A stretch of 64,000 bases of DNA, taken from positions 1-64,000 of the forward strand of contig JAPKZK010000021.1 of NCBI GenBank assembly GCA_026393835.1, given 5' to 3'. A program made the position numbers and the translations under genes. Under the pieces are notes generated by a model that worked only from the letters and a program-made list of their open reading frames with translations, was not told the DNA's origin and did no database searches. This document shows positions 51,434-60,333 of the stretch, in pieces; position 1 is the first letter of the stretch; each line of letters opens with the position of its first letter. This DNA is from Candidatus Aminicenantota bacterium. Lineage in GTDB: Bacteria; Acidobacteriota; Aminicenantia; UBA2199.

Positions 51434-52717
51434 ATGAAAAAAATATTCGTGGCTGATCAAGATGAAAAATTTCAAACAGTCATGAAATCTCTTTGCCGAA
51501 AAGCGAACGTGGACTTGCACATTTACAACTCCAGCATGGAAATCCTGCCCCTGATCGAACAGGAAAACCCGGATATGGTTTTTATGAACCTCGATTTGCC
51601 CGATATCAACGATTTTGTTATGTTCGACTTGTTGAAAAAAGCCGATACCAAACCCCCTATCCCGGTGTTGATTACCTATTCGACCCAGTCGGAAAAAGAA
51701 CTGCAAAATTATAGGAATTTAAAATTCCAACCCCAGGGCTATCACAAAAAACCCTTTAAAGATAAAGACATCCAGGCCTTGTTGTCCGTCTACCTGGGCG
51801 ATGTGTCCGCCGCTGAAGAAAAGAAAAACTTAGAGGAAATGAATGGCGGCGCCGACCAGGAGGACACATTAGTAGAAGAGGATGATAACATGTTTAACGA
51901 GATCATGACCGATAACGGGTTGGAGGATAATCCGCTGGAATCGTTAGACGATGAAGAGGACCATGGAAAACCCATCGAAGCGATTTTCAAAGTGAGCGAC
52001 GGCAATTCGGTGGACATAGGGGAACGGACCGGCGAAAGAGAACGGGCGGCGCGGCTCGTTTCCCTGGAAAAACAGAACTACTTCTTAAGGAATGAAAACA
52101 AACAATTGCAAAATGAAATCGGAACCTTAAAAAAGAAACCACTACAACTGGAAAATGAACTGAAAAACAAGTACGATGAAAGCAAAAGCGCCCTCAACCA
52201 ACTGGCAAAACAGGTGGAAGAACTGACCGTTAAACTGACTGATAAAGAGAGAGAATTGGTGGCCAAAGATCATGAATTCGAGAAAAGATTGAAAAAAGAG
52301 GCTGACGGGATAATCCGGGAAACCGAAGAACGCCTTCGCTCCGATATCCGCAAAGTCTACCAGGATGAACTCAGCGCCCAAAAGGAATTGAACGCAAAAT
52401 TGCAGCATGAATTAGCCGAACTTAAGGAAATGGAGATTAGCTTTAATGCTTCTATTTCAGGGAAAGCCCAACTCTCTCAAAAACTAAGCGAATTGGAAAA
52501 TGAAAAGAAATCCATTATGAAACGATTGATGTCTTCGGAAGATGATTTGGCCAACCTGAAAAAGGAAAAGGAAGAAATAGACAAATCGCTTTCCTCTCAA
52601 ATTGAAAAATCGTCCAGGGACCTGGAATCGGCCCGCGAAGAATTAAAAGATTACCGGAATAGGATCGGTATGCTGGGCGAACTCCTCCAAAAAGCCGTTA
52701 CCCTGACCAGGGGATAA
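51434..52717 (+). CDS. response-regulator receiver domain with long coiled coil
   Basis: A 427-aa protein. Residues 1-120 form a receiver domain: acidic pair FVADQDEKF, the phospho-acceptor region MVFMNLDLPDIN (aspartate near 57), VLITYSTQ and the lysine in YHKKPF. An acidic linker to about 190 leads to a coiled coil of about 230 residues rich in K and E. There is no DNA-binding or enzymatic output domain, so it may work as a phosphorylation-controlled scaffold, as in FrzS- or PleD-like polarity proteins; that is inference. No histidine kinase gene is near. Confidence 0.75.
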   Translation: MKKIFVADQDEKFQTVMKSLCRKANVDLHIYNSSMEILPLIEQENPDMVFMNLDLPDINDFVMFDLLKKADTKPPIPVLITYSTQSEKELQNYRNLKFQPQGYHKKPFKDKDIQALLSVYLGDVSAAEEKKNLEEMNGGADQEDTLVEEDDNMFNEIMTDNGLEDNPLESLDDEEDHGKPIEAIFKVSDGNSVDIGERTGERERAARLVSLEKQNYFLRNENKQLQNEIGTLKKKPLQLENELKNKYDESKSALNQLAKQVEELTVKLTDKERELVAKDHEFEKRLKKEADGIIRETEERLRSDIRKVYQDELSAQKELNAKLQHELAELKEMEISFNASISGKAQLSQKLSELENEKKSIMKRLMSSEDDLANLKKEKEEIDKSLSSQIEKSSRDLESAREELKDYRNRIGMLGELLQKAVTLTRG

Positions 52718-52756
52718 AGAAAAGAAAAAAGAAAAAAAAGGCAAGAAAAATTTTAT

Positions 52757-52785
52757 TTGACACACCCTTCACTTTCTTATACAAT
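52757..52785 (+). promoter_or_regulatory. promoter of the C69 dipeptidase gene
   Basis: TTGACA (52757-52762), 17 bases, TACAAT (52780-52785). The leader to the ATG at 52854 is about 60 bases. Confidence 0.6.
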
Positions 52786-52853
52786 ATACCTTCGGGTTAA
52801 TCACAAATTTCAATCCCCTGACGGGACAGGAAAAAAAGGAGCATAGAAACATA

Positions 52854-54512
52854 ATGAAATCAAAAACGTTTATGTCAACCATCGGCAGCTTCACCATATT
52901 TTTACTGGTTTTATCGATTGTACAGGCGCCGGTGCCGCTTGGGGCCTGTACCAATTATTTAATATCCAAAGGAGCGTCCGCGGACGGTTCGGTTATGATA
53001 ACTTATGCCGCGGATTCCCATGAACTGTATGGGGAACTATATTATACCCCCGCCGGCCGTCACCTCGAAGGCTCCATGCTGGATGTCTACGAATGGGATA
53101 CCGGCAAATACCTGGGAAAAATAAAACAGGTTCCCGTCACCTATGCGGTGGTGGGCAATATGAATGAACACCAGGTGTCCATAGGCGAAACCACCTTTGG
53201 GGGCCGCGAAGAATTAAGCAAAGAAAAAGAACCCAATTCCATCATGGATTACGGCAGCTTGATGTACATTGCCATGCAGCGGGCCAGGACCGCCCGGGAA
53301 GCCATTAATGTCATGACCGGCCTGGCAGCGGAATACGGCTATGTCAGCAGCGGCGAGTCCTTTTCCATATCAGATCCCAATGAAGTATGGATCATGGAAA
53401 TGATCAACAAAGGCCCCAAAAAAAAAGGCGCGGTCTGGGTGGCCCGCAGGGTGCCGGAGGGTTATATCTGCGGACATGCAAACCAACCCCGGATACGCCA
53501 GTTCCCTTTAAACGACAAAGCAAATTGCCTCTATTCCGAAGATGTCGTCTCCTTTGCCAGGGAAATGGGATATTTCAAAGGGGAAGACAAAGATTTTAGT
53601 TTTGTCGATGCCTATGCGCCGTTGACGTTTGGCGCGCTGCGGGCCTGTGAAGCCAGGGTCTGGAGCATGTTCCGGCGGGCGGCGCCTTCCTTAAACCTCC
53701 CCTCCGAATACATCAAAGGCAATCCCCAGGCCGAACCCCTGCCGCTGTGGATCAAACCGGATAAAAAATTAACCGTGCGGGATGTAATGGAATTAATGAG
53801 AGACCATTTCGAAGGCACGGACCTGGATATGACCAAAGATGTGGGCGCCGGTCCATTCATCCTGCCGTACCGCTGGCGACCCATGACCTGGAAGATCGAT
53901 GACGTCTCATACTTCCATGAACGCGCCGTTTCCACCCAGCAGACCGGGTTCTCTTTCGTGGCCCAGTCCCGCTCATGGATGCCCGGCCCCATCGGCGGCG
54001 TCCTGTGGTTCGGCGTGGACGACACCTACAGCACCGTCTATGTGCCCATGTACTGCGGCATAAACCGCGCGCCGAAAAATTTTGCCGTGGGCGTCGCCAC
54101 CTTTCATCGATTCTCCTGGGATTCCGCTTTCTGGGTCTTTAATTTCGTGGCTAATTTCGCCTACTCCCGTTACTGCGATATGATTAAAGATATTCAAGTA
54201 GTGCAGCGGGAACTGGAAGGAAAATTCCTGGCAGACCAACCGGAAGTGGATAACGCGGCCCTGGAACTGTACAAACGGTCCCCCCAACTGGCGCGGGACT
54301 ACCTCACGGAATATTCATCCCAACAAGGCGATGAAACCGTGAAACGGTGGCGAAAGCTGGGCGAAGCCCTCATCGTTAAATTCATGGACGGCAATGTTAA
54401 GGATGAATTGGGCAAAGTCGCCCACCCGAAATACCCTGAATCCTGGTACAGGACTATTATCAAAGAAACCGGGGATAGGTATAAAGTAATCGGGAAAGAT
54501 GAAAGACCGTAA
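52854..54512 (+). CDS. secreted dipeptidase, peptidase family C69 (U34)
   Basis: A 552-aa N-terminal-nucleophile hydrolase. A signal peptide (about residues 1-31, MKSKTFMSTIGSFTIFLLVL and on) ends just before Cys32 in GACTNYLISKGASADGS; this cysteine becomes the catalytic N-terminus. Other family stretches are YGSLMYIAMQRARTAREAI and SFSISDPNEVWIMEMI. Such enzymes cleave dipeptides in the periplasm or outside. With the tricorn-like protease 1.5 kb away, it fits a peptide-degrading lifestyle. It is followed 24 bases later by a TlpA-like gene, probably in the same operon. Confidence 0.88.
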   Translation: MKSKTFMSTIGSFTIFLLVLSIVQAPVPLGACTNYLISKGASADGSVMITYAADSHELYGELYYTPAGRHLEGSMLDVYEWDTGKYLGKIKQVPVTYAVVGNMNEHQVSIGETTFGGREELSKEKEPNSIMDYGSLMYIAMQRARTAREAINVMTGLAAEYGYVSSGESFSISDPNEVWIMEMINKGPKKKGAVWVARRVPEGYICGHANQPRIRQFPLNDKANCLYSEDVVSFAREMGYFKGEDKDFSFVDAYAPLTFGALRACEARVWSMFRRAAPSLNLPSEYIKGNPQAEPLPLWIKPDKKLTVRDVMELMRDHFEGTDLDMTKDVGAGPFILPYRWRPMTWKIDDVSYFHERAVSTQQTGFSFVAQSRSWMPGPIGGVLWFGVDDTYSTVYVPMYCGINRAPKNFAVGVATFHRFSWDSAFWVFNFVANFAYSRYCDMIKDIQVVQRELEGKFLADQPEVDNAALELYKRSPQLARDYLTEYSSQQGDETVKRWRKLGEALIVKFMDGNVKDELGKVAHPKYPESWYRTIIKETGDRYKVIGKDERP

Positions 54513-54535
54513 CGCTTAACCAAAAAAGGAGAAAA

Positions 54536-55021
54536 ATGAAACCAACAATCCTAGTTTTGGCTGTGATGATAATGTTAATGCCGTTGTTAAGTGGGCAAGA
54601 AACCACGGGCGCCATGGCGGCGGTTAACTTTATCGCCCCTGATATCGCCGGGAATAACGTGGAGTTGGACGCCTATAAAAATAAAGTAGTACTGCTTGAT
54701 TTCTGGGCCACCTGGTGCGGTCCTTGCCGGCGTGAGATTCCCAATCTGATCGATATAAAAGACGCCTTTAAAGACGCCCCCTTCGAGATCATCAGCGTCG
54801 CCCTGGAAAGGGGCAGCGACGATTTTGCCAGGCAGTTCGTCAAAGATCAAAAAATGAATTGGGTTCACATCATGGATTTGTCGGCCGGCCGGCAAATTGC
54901 TGAAAAATATCAAATCAGGTACATCCCCAGCATGTTTTTGATAAAGAATGGTAAAATCCTGGCCTCCGACCTGCGCGGCGAAGAATTAAAAGAAAAAATA
55001 AAACAACTGGTGATAAAATAA
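54536..55021 (+). CDS. TlpA/ResA-like secreted thioredoxin
   Basis: A 161-aa protein with a signal peptide (MKPTILVLAVMIMLMPLLSG) and a thioredoxin fold. The active site is FWATWCGPCRRE near residues 57-68, and the cis-proline is in IRYIPSMFLI. It would reduce or exchange disulfides in the periplasm. It is close behind the dipeptidase gene, whose catalytic cysteine must be free. Confidence 0.87.
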   Translation: MKPTILVLAVMIMLMPLLSGQETTGAMAAVNFIAPDIAGNNVELDAYKNKVVLLDFWATWCGPCRREIPNLIDIKDAFKDAPFEIISVALERGSDDFARQFVKDQKMNWVHIMDLSAGRQIAEKYQIRYIPSMFLIKNGKILASDLRGEELKEKIKQLVIK

Positions 55022-55087
55022 GACAAAATATTGGGCGGCCCTGGAAAAGAGTTCCCGGCCGCCCCAACTTTTTTCCTGTTTTTTTAT

Positions 55088-55116
55088 TTGACAATTCTAT
55101 CATTTTAGAGTAAAAA
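55088..55116 (+). promoter_or_regulatory. possible promoter of radC
   Basis: TTGACA (55088-55093), 17 bases, TAAAAA. The -10 box is weak. Confidence 0.4.
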
Positions 55117-55165
55117 TAAACCTTGTTAAAAAAAGTCCCGGCAGGTTGCCATTTGGTATAAATTC

Positions 55166-55885
55166 ATGGAATTGAACTATAAAAAGAGCAGTGTGGTTAG
55201 CGCCGATTTGCCCGCCGTCAAGATAAAAGATATCCCCCCATTCGACCGCCCCAGGGAAAAAATGATTAAAAAAGGCGCCAGGTCCCTATCGAACCTGGAA
55301 CTGGTGGCTGCTATCCTTGGCAGCGGGTGTAGAGGGAAAGATGTTTATGAAGTGGCCGGCGAAATCGTTAAATTAGTCGAGAAAGATTTCGAGAAACTAT
55401 CCGTCGTAAAACTGAAAAAAATCGGGGGCATGGGAACGGCAAAGGCCTGCCAGGTGATGGCGGCCGTCGAATTCTCAAGACGTTTCCTGTTCCAGGAGGG
55501 AATCCTGATTCGAACCGATAGGGATGTCTTTAACCTGGTGGCGGAAGTGGCTGGTGAAAAACAGGAATATTTCCTTACCTTAACCGTAGACGGCGCCAAC
55601 CATCTCATCGAGAAGCGGACCGTTTTTATCGGCACCTTGAACCAGTCCCTGGTGCATCCCCGGGAAATTTTCGCCGACGCCCTTAACGACCGGGCGGCCG
55701 GCATTATCCTGGTGCACAATCACCCATCCGGTAAAAATGAGCCCAGTAAAGAGGATTATGACGTGACCGACCGGCTGGTAAGAGTCGGGAAAATCATGGG
55801 CATCGAGATCATGGACCATCTTATTATCAGTAAAAACGGTTACTACGGTTTCCAACAAAACGGTTATTTTAATAAAAAGAAATAA
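55166..55885 (+). CDS. radC: RadC-family JAB/MPN protein
   Basis: A 239-aa protein with an N-terminal helix-hairpin-helix (LKKIGGMGTAKACQVMAAVE near 80-100) and a C-terminal JAB domain with an intact metal site: the HNHPSG motif near 184-189 followed by the aspartate of PSKEDYDVT. The family is linked by name to DNA repair, but its biochemical role is unsettled; it is often carried on mobile elements. Full length. No strong ribosome-binding site is seen at the chosen start. Confidence 0.88.
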   Translation: MELNYKKSSVVSADLPAVKIKDIPPFDRPREKMIKKGARSLSNLELVAAILGSGCRGKDVYEVAGEIVKLVEKDFEKLSVVKLKKIGGMGTAKACQVMAAVEFSRRFLFQEGILIRTDRDVFNLVAEVAGEKQEYFLTLTVDGANHLIEKRTVFIGTLNQSLVHPREIFADALNDRAAGIILVHNHPSGKNEPSKEDYDVTDRLVRVGKIMGIEIMDHLIISKNGYYGFQQNGYFNKKK

Positions 55886-55982
55886 AATAGCCGGCAAAAA
55901 AAACAATGGTCTTTTTTTCCCCGTATAAGTAGACTTAAGAAAAAAATTACGATAAGATATAAATTTGAAAAAAGGAGGCATA

Positions 55983-58900
55983 ATGAAACGTTTTATCTCA
56001 ATTATAATGGCGGCAATCGCGATGTCGATTTTTGTCGTGGATTTGTATTCAATCGATGAAGCTCGATTTATGAGAGACCCGGATATAAATGGGGGTAAAA
56101 TCGTTTTCACTTACGAAGACGATTTGTGGCTGGTAAGTGCGGAAGGTGGAATCGCTTCCCGGTTAACCGGCGCTCCCGGTCGTGAATTCTCGGCCAGGTT
56201 TTCACCCGATGGACAATGGATCGCTATTACCGGCGAATATGAAGGCCCGCTGGATGTTTACTTGATCCCCACGGCAGGAGGCGAGCCAAAACGTCTCACC
56301 TATACGCCCGGGGGGGCCCAGTCCATCGGTTGGACGCCCGACGGAGAGAAAATTGTGTTCCGTTCCCAGTATGAAAATTTCCTCATCCGGGACCCCAATC
56401 TCTATTTTGTCCGTAAGACCGGTTCCGCGCCCGAACGATTTCCAATGGACCGCGGATCGCGCTGCAGTTTCTCCCCGGATGGAAAAAAAATTCTCTATAC
56501 CCGCAAAGGCAGGGAAGACTACTATTGGAAACGCTACAAAGGCGGCGAACATACGGATATCTGGATGTATGATTTTGGAACCGGTACATTTAACCCCATA
56601 TCCGACTACGTGGGCAAAAACATTTACCCCATGTGGGTCGGTAATACCATGGCTTTCCTTACCGACAGGGATACCGGCATTGTCAACATCTATTTCCAGG
56701 ACCTGGAAAGCAAAAAAATCGAACCGATTACCCGGTACAGCGATTTCGACGTCATGACGCCTTCCCTTTCCTCCGACGGCAAGACCATTATTTACGTCTA
56801 TAACGGGTATATCCACTTATTGGATATCCAGGCCCGGACAACCCGGAAACTCTCGATATCGGTTCAATCCGACCAATGGCAAACCCGCGGCCGGTACATC
56901 GATCCCAAAGACTATATCCACTATGCCACTATTGCCAATGACGGTAAAAAAGTCGTCCTGGAAGCCAGGGGAGATATTTTCAGCATTCCCACCGGCAAGG
57001 GGCAGACCTTCAATCTTACCCGGACCCCGGGAGAACGGGAAATGTATCCCCAACTCTCCCCGGACGGCAAACGGGCGGCGTTCTTCTCCGATAAAACCGG
57101 CGAATACCAACTGTACATCCGGGAACTGGCCGATGGAAAAACAACGGCCCTGACAGATGCACTGGACCGCGCCGTTTATGAACTACTCTGGTCCCCGGAC
57201 GGTAAAAAAATATTATTCGGAAACAAAGATTTTTCTATTTTCTATGTGGATGTAGAGACCAAAAAACTGAAAATGATCGACCAGTCCAACCAATTGAAAA
57301 ACGATGAATTCTACTGGAAGATCAACGATTATAACTGGTCGCCCGACAGCCGCTGGGTCTGTTACAGCTTTGTTCAATACAACCGCAACAGCAAAATTTT
57401 TATTTACAGCCTGGATAAAGATCAAAAATATCCCATAACCGATGATTTTTTCGATAACCTGAATCCCTGTTTCGACGCCGACGGTAAATACCTTTATTAC
57501 CTCTCCAGCCGGAACTTCGATGTGCAGATGGATTTTTACGAAGATAACCATGTTCTCAGTAATCCCCAGCAAGTCATGGCCGTCCAACTCCAGGCCGGGC
57601 AGAAACCCCCCTTTGCCGACGAAGAAACAGGAAACAGCGAAACTCCAGCCCACGGCAACGGCATGATTATCGATATCGACGGCATATCGACGCGGACCTT
57701 TGTTGTCCCCGTCCCGGCCGGGAATTATTTTCATCTCAAAGCCGCTAACCAAAAAATCCTATGGTCTTCCCTCACGAAATTTACCGAAGACGAATATGAA
57801 GAAATATTCGAACCAAAGGGAAAAGCCAAATGGGACCTCCATATTTTCGATATGAAGACCGGGAAGGAAGTTGTCTTAAAAGAAAAGATCAGTAATTTCA
57901 AAGTTTCCACCAATGGGGAACAATTGATAATCCAAATAGACGGCGACTGGTATACCCAGTCCGCGGCGACCGCTTTTGAAAAGACCGGGTTGGGACAAAA
58001 GCTGGACCTGGAGGGCATGCTCTATAAAGTAGAACCCCAGGAAGAGTGGAACCAGGTTTTTTCCGATACCTGGCGTTGGTACAGGGATTTTTTCTATGAC
58101 AAAGAGATGCACGGACATGATTGGAAAGCGCTGGGCGAGACGTACCGGGCGTTTATCCCGTATTTAACCTCCCGGCAGCAGTTAAATTGGATGATGAGCC
58201 AGATGGTCGGGGAGTTGTGCGTCGGTCATGCGTATATCGGCGGCGGCGACGAAGGCCCGAATAAACCCCCGGAATCGAAGTTGTTTACAGGGTTGCTTGG
58301 CGCCGACCTGGCGCCCCCTAAAGACGGCGAAAACGGTTATTATAAATTCGAAAAAATTTACGGCCCCACGGAATACAAGTTGGACCTGGAAGCCCCGCTG
58401 GCAAGACCGGATATCGAATTAAAAGAAGGATGGTATCTTCTCGCCGTCAACGGTACGGAGATCAAGGCCCCGGAAGATTATTTCAAGCACCTCCAGGTAC
58501 TGCCCGGCCAGAAAGTAAAAATAACGGTTAATCGCGTCCCTAATATGACCGGCGCCAAAACCTATGAAGTCACCCCCCTCAGGAGGGATCGGGATTTGCG
58601 TTATTTCCGCTGGCTTACGGGAAATATCCGCAAGGTATTGAGCGCCACGGATGGGAAAGTCGGCTACATGCATGTCAATGCCATGGACGACAAAGGCATC
58701 GGCGAATTTGATAAATTCTGGCGGGCGTTCCGTTACAAGGATGGCATCATCCTGGATATGCGGCGAAATACCGGCGGTTGGACGGAATACTTTTTTATCG
58801 ATAAGCTGGAACGGAAAATGGTGGCTTATAATAACTTAAAGGAAATGACTCCCTTCCGTTACCCCGGTTCCGTATCCAACGGTAAATTCGTGCTTATCAC

Positions 58901-59252
58901 CAATGAATATAACGGCTCTGACGGCGAGGCTTTCGTAGAGCATTTTAAAGCGCGGAAACTGGGAACTGTAGTGGGCGTTCTTTCCTGGGGCGGACTGGTA
59001 GGAATTATCAACGCCCAGAAAACCATCGATAACGGCATTGTGAATCAACCTAACAACTCTTTCTATGGTAAAGATGGTAAATGGTGGATAGAAAATCACG
59101 GCGCCGATCCCGATATTGAGATAGATAACGATCCGGCTTCTGTTATGGCCGGCAGAGACGCCCAGTTAGAGAAAGCCATCGAGGTAGTACTGGAACAGAT
59201 TAAAAATGATCCTTTCCAGTTTGCACCCAAACCGGCTTATCCGAAAAGATAA
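55983..59252 (+). CDS. tricorn-like protease (S41 family) with signal peptide
   Basis: About 1089 aa from the ATG at 55983, which follows AAGGAGG. A signal peptide (MKRFISIIMAAIAMSIFVV) directs export. Two beta-propellers follow, with WD40/TolB-like blades such as RFSPDGQWIAITGEYEG and LSPDGKRAAFFSDKTGEY. Then come a PDZ domain (GWYLLAVNGTEIKAPEDYF) and the S41 core with VGHAYIGGG near 748 and the nucleophile in YNGSDGEAFVEHF near 978. Tricorn proteases degrade peptides of 6-12 residues. Propellers act as a filter for substrates. The enzyme probably acts with the C69 dipeptidase in peptide use. Confidence 0.9.
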   Translation: MKRFISIIMAAIAMSIFVVDLYSIDEARFMRDPDINGGKIVFTYEDDLWLVSAEGGIASRLTGAPGREFSARFSPDGQWIAITGEYEGPLDVYLIPTAGGEPKRLTYTPGGAQSIGWTPDGEKIVFRSQYENFLIRDPNLYFVRKTGSAPERFPMDRGSRCSFSPDGKKILYTRKGREDYYWKRYKGGEHTDIWMYDFGTGTFNPISDYVGKNIYPMWVGNTMAFLTDRDTGIVNIYFQDLESKKIEPITRYSDFDVMTPSLSSDGKTIIYVYNGYIHLLDIQARTTRKLSISVQSDQWQTRGRYIDPKDYIHYATIANDGKKVVLEARGDIFSIPTGKGQTFNLTRTPGEREMYPQLSPDGKRAAFFSDKTGEYQLYIRELADGKTTALTDALDRAVYELLWSPDGKKILFGNKDFSIFYVDVETKKLKMIDQSNQLKNDEFYWKINDYNWSPDSRWVCYSFVQYNRNSKIFIYSLDKDQKYPITDDFFDNLNPCFDADGKYLYYLSSRNFDVQMDFYEDNHVLSNPQQVMAVQLQAGQKPPFADEETGNSETPAHGNGMIIDIDGISTRTFVVPVPAGNYFHLKAANQKILWSSLTKFTEDEYEEIFEPKGKAKWDLHIFDMKTGKEVVLKEKISNFKVSTNGEQLIIQIDGDWYTQSAATAFEKTGLGQKLDLEGMLYKVEPQEEWNQVFSDTWRWYRDFFYDKEMHGHDWKALGETYRAFIPYLTSRQQLNWMMSQMVGELCVGHAYIGGGDEGPNKPPESKLFTGLLGADLAPPKDGENGYYKFEKIYGPTEYKLDLEAPLARPDIELKEGWYLLAVNGTEIKAPEDYFKHLQVLPGQKVKITVNRVPNMTGAKTYEVTPLRRDRDLRYFRWLTGNIRKVLSATDGKVGYMHVNAMDDKGIGEFDKFWRAFRYKDGIILDMRRNTGGWTEYFFIDKLERKMVAYNNLKEMTPFRYPGSVSNGKFVLITNEYNGSDGEAFVEHFKARKLGTVVGVLSWGGLVGIINAQKTIDNGIVNQPNNSFYGKDGKWWIENHGADPDIEIDNDPASVMAGRDAQLEKAIEVVLEQIKNDPFQFAPKPAYPKR

Positions 59253-59263
59253 GTCGATTGCCT

Positions 59264-59330
59264 CCGGCGGCCAGGCCCCTGCCCATCTGTGATGGTTTGA
59301 AAAAAGGGGCCGCCGGTTCGGACCACCAAA
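59264..59330. repeat. hairpin-family repeat before the nuclease gene
   Basis: CCGGCGGCC (59264-59272) pairs with GGCCGCCGG (59308-59316), followed by TTCGGACCACCAAAAACTTT. It is a relative of the 3' hairpin cassettes at 3.4, 8.6, 12.8 and 60.3 kb. Confidence 0.55.
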
Positions 59331-59338
59331 AACTTTTG

Positions 59339-60250
59339 ATGGAACAAAATAAGCGGGTTAACAGTTTCAGTTACTCAGGCATTTCGACGTTTAAATCCTG
59401 CCCCAGGGCTTTTAAATATAAATATATAGAGGAAATACAGGAAGCCTTTACCACCATCGAAGGCCACCTGGGCTCCAGCGTCCACGCCGCCATCGAATGG
59501 GCCTACAAACAACGGCAAGAAAATGACGATCCCGGGACCACGGAAACCTTAGATCAATATAAACAGGTGTTCTGGAACTCCGGGGGACTGGAAAAAACCA
59601 GGATCATTAAAGCCGGTTTCACCACGGATGATTATTTCCAGCAAGGAAAAACATTCATTTCATTTTTCTTGAATTCACTTTTTCACCAGGACAAAAGCGC
59701 CACCCTCTACCTGGAGCACAAATTTGAAATAAACCTGGCGGATGGCATTATATATAGAGGGGTGATCGATCGGATAGCCAGGGAGGAAAGTGGGTTTTTA
59801 CGGCTAATCGATTACAAAACCGGCAGGGCCGTGTCCCCGTTGGAGAATTTCCAGTTGCCCTCTTATTCCCTATATGTTTTCGAAAACAATATCGATAATG
59901 AAGTGCGGTTATGTATCGAAGATTTAAGGGAGCAGCGCAGCATGGCCGTATCCTTTTCCCGCGGGGAGGCCAGGCAGGTTCGCGCCGGTTTGCTCAAGGA
60001 TATTGGGCAGATAAGGGAGACCGTTGAATTCAAAACCAACCCTTCGATATTATGTCGGTGGTGCGGGTATAATCATATATGTGAGAGCGCGTACCAGGCA
60101 GTAAACAAACCTGGAGGCGAGGATAGGGGAGGGGGAGGCGGGTGTCCCATGTGCGGCGGCCAGTTGATGAAGCGGAATGGAAAGTATGGGCCGTTTATGG
60201 GGTGCAGTCGTTTTCCCCAGTGCCGATTTACGCGGCCTGTCGAAGTATAA
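59339..60250 (+). CDS. RecB-like Fe-S PD-(D/E)XK nuclease with topoisomerase zinc finger
   Basis: About 303 aa from the ATG at 59339; the longer frame from 59258 would be translated from the repeat. The nuclease motifs are GVIDRIAREE near 141-150 and LIDYKTGRA near 157-165. Four cysteines, one in FKSCPRAFKYKY near 20 and three in CRWCGYNHIC near 239-248, match the Fe-S cluster of Cas4/AddB-type nucleases. A C-terminal topoisomerase-type zinc finger (CPMCGGQL, MGCSRFPQCRF near 270-298) adds DNA binding. The fusion suggests a repair or DNA-uptake exonuclease. Confidence 0.8.
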   Translation: MEQNKRVNSFSYSGISTFKSCPRAFKYKYIEEIQEAFTTIEGHLGSSVHAAIEWAYKQRQENDDPGTTETLDQYKQVFWNSGGLEKTRIIKAGFTTDDYFQQGKTFISFFLNSLFHQDKSATLYLEHKFEINLADGIIYRGVIDRIAREESGFLRLIDYKTGRAVSPLENFQLPSYSLYVFENNIDNEVRLCIEDLREQRSMAVSFSRGEARQVRAGLLKDIGQIRETVEFKTNPSILCRWCGYNHICESAYQAVNKPGGEDRGGGGGCPMCGGQLMKRNGKYGPFMGCSRFPQCRFTRPVEV

Positions 60251-60254
60251 AAAG

Positions 60255-60320
60255 TATCAAAAGCTTTGGGAAGTCAAGAAACCCTTTCTCGAAAGGGTTT
60301 CTTGCCGCCGGAGGCTTTAT
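60255..60320. terminator. hairpin-family terminator between convergent genes
   Basis: CAAGAAACCCTTTC-TC-GAAAGGGTTTCTTG (60275-60304) with flanks CAAAAGCTTTGGGAAGTC and CCGCCGGAGGC. Same family and orientation relative to the stop codon as at 3.4 and 12.8 kb. Confidence 0.65.
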
Positions 60321-60333
60321 TAATGAAAAAGAT

